A program made the translations under genes and the position numbers. The notes beneath the pieces are model-generated. The model ran no database searches. It saw only the letters and a program-made list of their open reading frames with translations, and was not told the DNA's origin. Of a stretch of 10,004 nucleotides of DNA, positions 5,883-10,004 are shown piece after piece. Within the stretch, counting starts at the first letter, position 1, and each line of letters starts with the position of its first letter. This DNA comes from Bacteroidota bacterium. Its GTDB lineage: Bacteria > Bacteroidota > Bacteroidia > Bacteroidales > VadinHA17. The stretch spans positions 1 to 10,004 of the forward strand of contig DAOVQI010000083.1 in assembly GCA_030628785.1 (NCBI GenBank). The letters run 5' to 3'.

Positions 5883-6156
5883 TAAAAATCACAAAAAACA
5901 AGCACCAAATTTCAACTTAACGAAGTGATCTCATGAACACCTTTGAAAATTAATTATTTTGTGAATAAATAAATTACAATATTCAAAAATTCAAAAACCA
6001 AAACAGTTTCAGTCACCCGCCTACCCAAAGTGCCTTTAGTACAGCGGGCAGGTTTGGTAATTGATATTTGGTATTTATTTGTTATTTGTTATTTGCTATT
6101 TGTTATTTACCATTTAGTTCTATAATTAATAATTTGTTTGCCTTTATGGACAAACA
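5872..6156. repeat. Module W, copy C: MITE-like repeat with a GC-rich insert, between GH2 and DUF5686 genes
   Basis: It shares TAAAAATCACAAA, ACAAGCACCAAA, TTCAACTTAACGAAGTGAT, CTCATGAACACCTTT and TTAATTATTTTGTGAATA with copy A, followed by five 7-nt units at 6075-6109 and AATTTGTTTGCCTTTATGGA. CAAACAAAT at 5872-5880 is the exact reverse complement of 6132-6140. That left arm lies in the last codons of the GH2 gene, so the clear homology starts at about 5883 but the element may begin inside the gene. A 37-nt GC-rich insert occupies 6016-6052. The whole 311-nt gap is filled by this copy and a short leader; no gene is seen. Confidence 0.72.
6016..6052. repeat. 37-nt GC-rich insert in module W copy C
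   Basis: CCCGC (6016-6020) pairs with GCGGG (6044-6048), and AAAG-TGC-CTTT forms a small inner stem. It ends in GCAGG, as does the insert at 2914-2945. Copies A and B read GGTCATTTGATAATTG without a break; here AGTCA and TTTGGTAATTG are separated by this block. The stem is less perfect than those of the other two inserts. Confidence 0.7.
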
Positions 6157-6193
6157 CTAACTAAAATACAAATACTTAACCTGACATATACTA

Positions 6194-8830
6194 GTGAAAA
6201 GCTTTTTTTATACTTTACTCTTTCTATTTGTTCTTGTAAATATCCAACCATTACACGGTCAGGCTATAAAAGGAAAAATCACTGATACCAATGGTCAGCC
6301 AATACCTTTTGCTACAGTTTATATTAAGGAACTTACCAAAGGGTTAACAGCAAATAAAGATGGTGATTTTGACCTGAAAATTCCTGAGGGACAATACTCC
6401 GTAATAATAAGTGCTCTTGGTTATAAGCCCGAGACCAGGCAAATTAAGGTAAGTAATGTAACTATTGAAATCAATTTCATTCTTACAAAACATACTTATA
6501 AAATTAGAGAAATCCGTATCTATTCTGACAGTGAGGATCCTGCATACGGAATAATGCGAAAAGCAATTGGGCTTGCACCATACTACCTTAACCAGATAAA
6601 ACACTATTCGGCCGAAGTATATATGAAAGGTTCAATCATTGTTCTCAAAATACCAAAATTATTACAAAAAGCAATAAAGGTAGAGGCAAATGAAAATGAA
6701 ATTGAAATTGGAAGAAATTATGTGGAAGAATCGCTTAATGAAATAATTTTCGATGCTCCGGATAAATATAACCAACGCGTTATTTCGTCTAATACCTCTT
6801 TCCCCGGAGATAATGAAGTCGATGCTATGGGTTTTGTTAAAAGTAGCTTTCACCAGCCAACTGTTGATATGGCAATTTCACCCCTGGCACTAAATGCTTT
6901 TTCCCATTACAGGTTCACATTCGAAGGTGTTTCCTATGAAGGCAATTTTGCTATTAACAAAATTAAAGTCACGCCACGTAGAAAAAGCCAGCAACTTTTC
7001 ACAGGGTATCTTTATATTGTCGATGATTACTGGAATATTCACAGTGCTGACCTTACAGTAGACTTATTTATTGGTCCGATAAGAATAAGACAGCTTTATA
7101 CTCCCGTAAAGGATGATGCCTGGCTTCCGGTAAGTTATAACATGAATGTAAAAGCTTCCATTATTGGAATAAAATTGAATGTCAGTTACGTCAGTTCAGT
7201 CAAGTATTCTGATATTGAAATCAATCAGGATATTATCCCTCCCCTCGCCCTGCATGAAACTATCAAAAAACCCGTTTCATTGGTAAACGAAAAACCTGAA
7301 CCCGCACAAGATAAAAAAGCCACCGAAAAGATAGAAAACATTCTTAACAAGGAAGATATGTCGAACAGGGATATGATTAAACTTGTAAGGTTGATGGATA
7401 AGGAAACAAAGAAAGAGAAAGAGATTGATAAGTCACTTGAGATAAAAGAAACAACTACCCATACAATTGAAAAAGATGCCAAAAAAAGGGATAGTACATA
7501 CTGGAATAAAATCAGACCAATCCCGTTAACTGAAAATGAACTTATTGGTTACAGAGTTAGGGATTCTGTTTTGCTTGCAAAATCAGACACTACAATAGGT
7601 GCCGATACATTAAAGAAACAAAAAAGCAGGATCATCAAATTTGCAGGAAATCTGTTTTCAGGGAAGACATTTCGCTCAAAAGATTCCTCTTTGGTTTTCC
7701 GGTATGACGGGTTGATCGGTCTGGATAAACTGAATTTTAATACTGTAGATGGCTGGTCATATAAACAGGAATTCAGTATAAAGAAAGTTTTTAGTCCAGG
7801 CAGGGAATTGAGTATAAACCCGGAAATCGGATATGCTTTTAACCGGGAGGCTTTTGTGTGGAATATCCATAATTCTTTCTCATATGCCCCGCTGAAAAGA
7901 GCCGATTTTTTCCTTGATCTTGGTCAAAGAACTTCGGATTTTAACCCGGAATATGGAATAAACAGATTTCTTAATAGCATCTCTTCCCTGTTCTTCAGAT
8001 ATAATTATTTGCGGTTGTACGAAGAATCGTACTTAAAAATAGGCAACAATATTGATCTTACCAATGGTCTTCGGTTATCTGCTTCAGTAAAATATGCAGA
8101 GCGGCAGCATCTGGAAAACTCTACAGATTATTCCTTCTTTTTTGTTGATGACAGGGATTATGAAGATAATCGACCGGAGAATATTCATTTGACAAACTAT
8201 CCGCTTGATGATCAGAAAAGCTTCGTAATTCGATTAGAACTGTCATACACTCCAGGTTATTACTACAGGATAAAAAATGGTGTAAAAAATATGGTTAGTT
8301 CAGATTATCCTACATTCAGTATTGAATACCAAAAAGGTATTCCGGGAGCTTTTAACAGCCGGGTTGATTTTGATTTTTTTGAAGGCCTAATTTCTCAATC
8401 CATAGATCTTGGAATATTCTCCAATCTTGACTGGAGTCTTGGGGCAGGTGTTTTTATTACTAAGAAAAATTTACATTTTGCTGATTTTAAACATTTTAAC
8501 ACACAGGGAATTCCCTTACTCCTGGATAGACCAAAAAATGCATTTATGTTACTTGAATATTATCAGTACAGTACTCCGGAATGGTTTGCAGAAGCCCATA
8601 TCAAATATAACACTCCATTTTTGCTAATTAAACTACTTCCCTTTTTTAGTGAAAAGCTGTGGCGGGAAACGCTTTATGGCAGCTATCTCTATCAACCTGA
8701 GTTTAAAAATTATGTCGAATTGGGTTATGGTCTTACCGATGTATACTTTATTGCTGATGCAGGTATATTCGTCGGATTTGAAGACGGAAAATATGGCAGA
8801 TGGGGGTTTAAGGTAAGCCTGAATTTTTAA
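6194..8830 (+). CDS. DUF5686 family outer-membrane protein with N-terminal carboxypeptidase-regulatory-like domain
   Basis: The 878-residue protein has a signal peptide (residues 1-23, probable cut after HGQ). Residues 25-107 are a carboxypeptidase-regulatory-like beta-sandwich: IKGKITDTNGQPIPFATVYI, then GDFDLKIPEGQYSVIISALGY, split here as GDFDLKIPEG and QYSVIISALGYKP. The DUF5686 region follows, starting near DPAYGIMRKAI (about 115) and YSAEVYMKG. A charged, low-complexity segment covers about 350-440. The C-terminal half is rich in alternating aromatic strands and ends in Phe (WGFKVSLNF), as outer-membrane barrels do. The family is widespread in Bacteroidota and resembles TonB-dependent receptor relatives in architecture, but I know of no established function. 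The start is GTG at 6194: an in-frame TGA lies 12 nt upstream and no ATG comes between. Confidence 0.88.
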   Translation: MKSFFYTLLFLFVLVNIQPLHGQAIKGKITDTNGQPIPFATVYIKELTKGLTANKDGDFDLKIPEGQYSVIISALGYKPETRQIKVSNVTIEINFILTKHTYKIREIRIYSDSEDPAYGIMRKAIGLAPYYLNQIKHYSAEVYMKGSIIVLKIPKLLQKAIKVEANENEIEIGRNYVEESLNEIIFDAPDKYNQRVISSNTSFPGDNEVDAMGFVKSSFHQPTVDMAISPLALNAFSHYRFTFEGVSYEGNFAINKIKVTPRRKSQQLFTGYLYIVDDYWNIHSADLTVDLFIGPIRIRQLYTPVKDDAWLPVSYNMNVKASIIGIKLNVSYVSSVKYSDIEINQDIIPPLALHETIKKPVSLVNEKPEPAQDKKATEKIENILNKEDMSNRDMIKLVRLMDKETKKEKEIDKSLEIKETTTHTIEKDAKKRDSTYWNKIRPIPLTENELIGYRVRDSVLLAKSDTTIGADTLKKQKSRIIKFAGNLFSGKTFRSKDSSLVFRYDGLIGLDKLNFNTVDGWSYKQEFSIKKVFSPGRELSINPEIGYAFNREAFVWNIHNSFSYAPLKRADFFLDLGQRTSDFNPEYGINRFLNSISSLFFRYNYLRLYEESYLKIGNNIDLTNGLRLSASVKYAERQHLENSTDYSFFFVDDRDYEDNRPENIHLTNYPLDDQKSFVIRLELSYTPGYYYRIKNGVKNMVSSDYPTFSIEYQKGIPGAFNSRVDFDFFEGLISQSIDLGIFSNLDWSLGAGVFITKKNLHFADFKHFNTQGIPLLLDRPKNAFMLLEYYQYSTPEWFAEAHIKYNTPFLLIKLLPFFSEKLWRETLYGSYLYQPEFKNYVELGYGLTDVYFIADAGIFVGFEDGKYGRWGFKVSLNF

Positions 8831-8838
8831 TAATCAGC

Positions 8839-8862
8839 AGAGACGCACGGCCGTGCGTCTCT
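8839..8862. repeat. Perfect 24-bp palindrome between the DUF5686 and RAYT genes (REP-like)
   Basis: AGAGACGCACGG (8839-8850) is followed at once by its exact reverse complement (8851-8862). It takes up almost all of the 47-nt gap between the two genes and ends at the base before an ATG at 8863. The same palindrome, two base pairs longer on each side, lies inside the RAYT gene at 9250-9277. It may act as a transcript-end hairpin for the upstream gene, as a RAYT recognition site, or both. There is no T run after it. Confidence 0.9.
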
Positions 8863-8877
8863 ATGAAACATATTAAA

Positions 8878-9603
8878 ATGGAAAAATTTATAAACAAATA
8901 CCGAATAGCATCCAACAGAATGCCCGGTTGGGATTATTCAGGCAACGGTATCCATTTTATTACCATGGTAACCCAATACAGGGATTGTAATTTAGGTAAA
9001 ATTGAAAATAAAAAAATGATATTATCCGATTTTGGTAAAATCGTTCAAAATCAATGGTACAAATCATTTAAAATACGTGATGAATTATTTTTGGACGAAT
9101 TTATCATCATGCCCAACCATTTACACGCATTAATCAAATTGAAAAAAAACGATAATCACCATCGTCAATCGGTTGACAAACCGCACGATTCGCATGATTC
9201 GCATGATTCGCATGATTCGCATGATTCGCATGATTTGCACGATTTGCACGTAGAGACGCACGGCCGTGCGTCTCTACAATCCAACGAACAATCCAACGAA
9301 CAATCCAACGAACAATCCACGAACCACCACGCAAACCAATCCCCAAAACCGGTTTTTCAACGAAAACCAAAATCCATTTCATCGTTTATTGCAGGTTTTA
9401 AATCGGCGGTAACAACCGAAATTGATAATTTTATTGATGCACATCATTTAGATATCCCGAAATATAACCGAAACAACAAATTTTGGCAACCCAATTACAA
9501 CGACCATATTGTACGTGACGAAAACGAATATTGGCAGACAAAAAATTATATTAGAAACAATCCGGCAAAATGGAAAAGCGACAAATTTAATGACAAGAAT
9601 TAA
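8878..9603 (+). CDS. REP-associated tyrosine transposase (RAYT, Y1/IS200-like HUH family) with palindrome and minisatellite inside the frame
   Basis: The 241-residue protein (246 from the ATG at 8863) starts with the Bacteroidota RAYT signature: KYRIASNRMPGWDYSGNGIH, then FITMVTQYRDCNLG. The HUH motif is in IIMPNHLHALI with His81 and His83, and the likely catalytic tyrosine is Tyr207 in NYNDHIVRDENEY, followed by YIRNNPAKW. These proteins cut and join single-stranded DNA at REP hairpins. Residues about 95-160 are an extra low-complexity block: seven HDS/HDL triplets (103-123), VETHGRASL from the embedded palindrome (125-133), then QSNE repeats (134-148). Conserved sequence resumes at RKPKSISSFIAGFKSAVT. 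Family members are usually shorter because this linker is short. All catalytic residues remain and the frame is open, so it may be functional. I choose the ATG at 8878 (MEKF) since 8863 abuts the palindrome and homologs commonly start this way. Confidence 0.88.
   Translation: MEKFINKYRIASNRMPGWDYSGNGIHFITMVTQYRDCNLGKIENKKMILSDFGKIVQNQWYKSFKIRDELFLDEFIIMPNHLHALIKLKKNDNHHRQSVDKPHDSHDSHDSHDSHDSHDLHDLHVETHGRASLQSNEQSNEQSNEQSTNHHANQSPKPVFQRKPKSISSFIAGFKSAVTTEIDNFIDAHHLDIPKYNRNNKFWQPNYNDHIVRDENEYWQTKNYIRNNPAKWKSDKFNDKN
9184..9246. repeat. Seven-copy 9-nt tandem repeat inside the RAYT gene
   Basis: The unit is CAYGATTYG. Five units read CACGATTCG or CATGATTCG (His-Asp-Ser) and two read CATGATTTG or CACGATTTG (His-Asp-Leu). 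Because the unit is nine bases, changes in copy number keep the reading frame. It ends one codon before the embedded palindrome. Confidence 0.9.
9250..9277. repeat. Perfect 28-bp palindrome inside the RAYT coding sequence
   Basis: GTAGAGACGCACGG (9250-9263) is followed by its exact reverse complement (9264-9277). The inner 24 bp equal 8839-8862. It is translated as VETHGRASL plus the first base of the next codon. In this frame it has no stop codon. Confidence 0.93.
9277..9321. repeat. 12-nt tandem repeat after the palindrome in the RAYT gene
   Basis: CAATCCAACGAA is repeated exactly three times (9277-9312) and then partly (CAATCCACGAA, with one base missing), giving the peptide repeat QSNE. 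It starts on the last base of the palindrome. A similar CAATCCAAC word recurs outside the gene near 9716. Confidence 0.85.
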
Positions 9604-9822
9604 ACATTTTTTATACTATGAGAAGACTCCCACTATTCTAACATTATTCGCTCCCACAATCCTTCCCACAACCTGCTCATGAGGTTTTCGCAAACAAGTT
9701 TGCTCAAACGTTCCAACAATCCAACATTCTAATATTCCAATTCACATATCCTTCTAAATTCTATTTCATAACTAAAATATTATGTACATTTAACCCTAAA
9801 CAAAAACAAAAAGCAAACCGTT
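9604..9822. other. Intergenic stretch with two small inverted repeats and CCAACAATCC-type words
   Basis: There is no gene here. AACCT-GCTCATG-AGGTT (9670-9686) forms a 5-bp stem, and GCAAAC-AA-GTTTGC (9690-9703) is a near-perfect palindrome right after it. Words of the type TCCAACAATCCAACATTC, TAATATTCCAA and CCCACAATCC fill 9650-9740. The last 35 nt before the oxidoreductase ATG are A-rich, as expected for a Bacteroidota leader. TACATTTA at 9785-9792 is one base off the -7 consensus, but I see no well-spaced -33 box. Confidence 0.5.
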
Positions 9823-10004
9823 ATGTCAAAAGAACATAAAATTACAATGCTTGGTACCGGTTTAATCGGCATGTTTTATACAATGACCCTGCACAACCAG
9901 AGAGGTGTGGACAGGGTACATATGGTCTATTCCCGCAATGGTGAAAAAGCAAAACAGTTTGCCAAAGACTGGAATATCCCCAAATGGACAGACAATATGA
10001 CTGA
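9823..10004 (+). CDS. Gfo/Idh/MocA family oxidoreductase, 5' end only (runs off the window)
   Basis: From the ATG at 9823 the frame stays open for 60 codons to the window end. The product begins MSKEHKITMLGTGLIGMFY, with the dinucleotide-binding GTGLIG at residues 11-16, then VHMVYSRNGEKAKQFAKDW, the second strand and helix of the Rossmann fold. This start is typical of the Gfo/Idh/MocA family, NAD(P)-dependent enzymes mostly acting on sugars and inositols. The substrate cannot be inferred because the C-terminal domain is missing. An A-rich leader precedes the start, and its upstream neighbour is the RAYT gene, so it probably has its own promoter. Confidence 0.8.
   Translation, partial: MSKEHKITMLGTGLIGMFYTMTLHNQRGVDRVHMVYSRNGEKAKQFAKDWNIPKWTDNMT

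Noticed and set aside
3191..8830. Polysaccharide utilisation locus from the esterase, GH2 enzyme and outer-membrane barrel
   Set aside because: There is no SusC/SusD pair, and the 6194-8830 protein is of the DUF5686 type rather than a TonB-dependent receptor. Repeat blocks separate all the genes.
9134..9382. An 82-codon open frame on the minus strand across the RAYT repeats
   Set aside because: It is the antisense of the 9-nt and 12-nt tandem repeats and the palindrome; such repeats stay open in several frames. It lacks any family motif.
8839..9603. A complete IS200/IS605-type insertion sequence
   Set aside because: The tyrosine transposase belongs to the RAYT branch; there is no tnpB, and the second palindrome copy lies inside the gene rather than beyond its 3' end, so no element ends can be drawn.
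9764..9792. Bacteroidota -33/-7 promoter (TTTC and TACATTTA) before the oxidoreductase gene
   Set aside because: Both boxes are one base off and the gap of 17 nt is short for the consensus; in such AT-rich DNA this match is weak.

Overview
The window looks like a piece of an AT-rich Bacteroidota chromosome (order Bacteroidales or a relative). The evidence is the protein content: an ECF sigma factor with a TonB-type anti-sigma protein, a DUF5686 outer-membrane barrel, lipoprotein carbohydrate enzymes, and a REP-associated tyrosine transposase (RAYT) of the kind common in this phylum. Shine-Dalgarno signals are weak throughout. All recognisable genes lie on the + strand.

Layout: the 3' half of a 3-hydroxyacyl-CoA dehydrogenase gene (1-492); a repeat-filled gap; an ECF sigma factor (929-1507) overlapping by 8 nt a membrane anti-sigma protein with a C-terminal TonB domain (1500-2678); a 512-nt repeat-filled gap; an SGNH/GDSL esterase lipoprotein (3191-3847); another repeat gap; a glycoside hydrolase family 2 lipoprotein (4080-5882); a third repeat gap; a DUF5686/carboxypeptidase-regulatory-like outer-membrane protein (6194-8830); a perfect 24-bp palindrome; a RAYT gene (8878-9603) carrying the same palindrome and two minisatellites inside its reading frame; and the 5' end of a Gfo/Idh/MocA oxidoreductase gene (9823 to the window end).

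The genes do not form one pathway. The sigma and anti-sigma genes are a real operon. The esterase and GH2 enzyme could both act on polysaccharides in the envelope, but there is no SusC/SusD pair, so this is not a recognisable polysaccharide utilisation locus.

The striking part is the space between the genes, which is a mosaic of four repeat modules. Module W (about 270-310 bp, AT-rich, imperfect inverted ends, five 7-nt repeats inside) occurs three times. Module X (53-54 bp) occurs twice, Y (CAGTCNNCAGTC-like short repeats) three times, and Z (67 or 112 bp) twice. The order is W-Y-Z, X-Y-W, X-Y-Z, then W. Inside these AT-rich modules sit GC-rich palindromes of 32, 32 and 37 nt that are missing from the sister copies, so the uninterrupted 'empty sites' can be read in the same window. 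A RAYT gene with its own palindrome family lies a few kb away. The most interesting hypothesis is a nested system of small palindromic insertion elements within older MITE-like repeats. Module X has also supplied the last codons and stop of the esterase gene.
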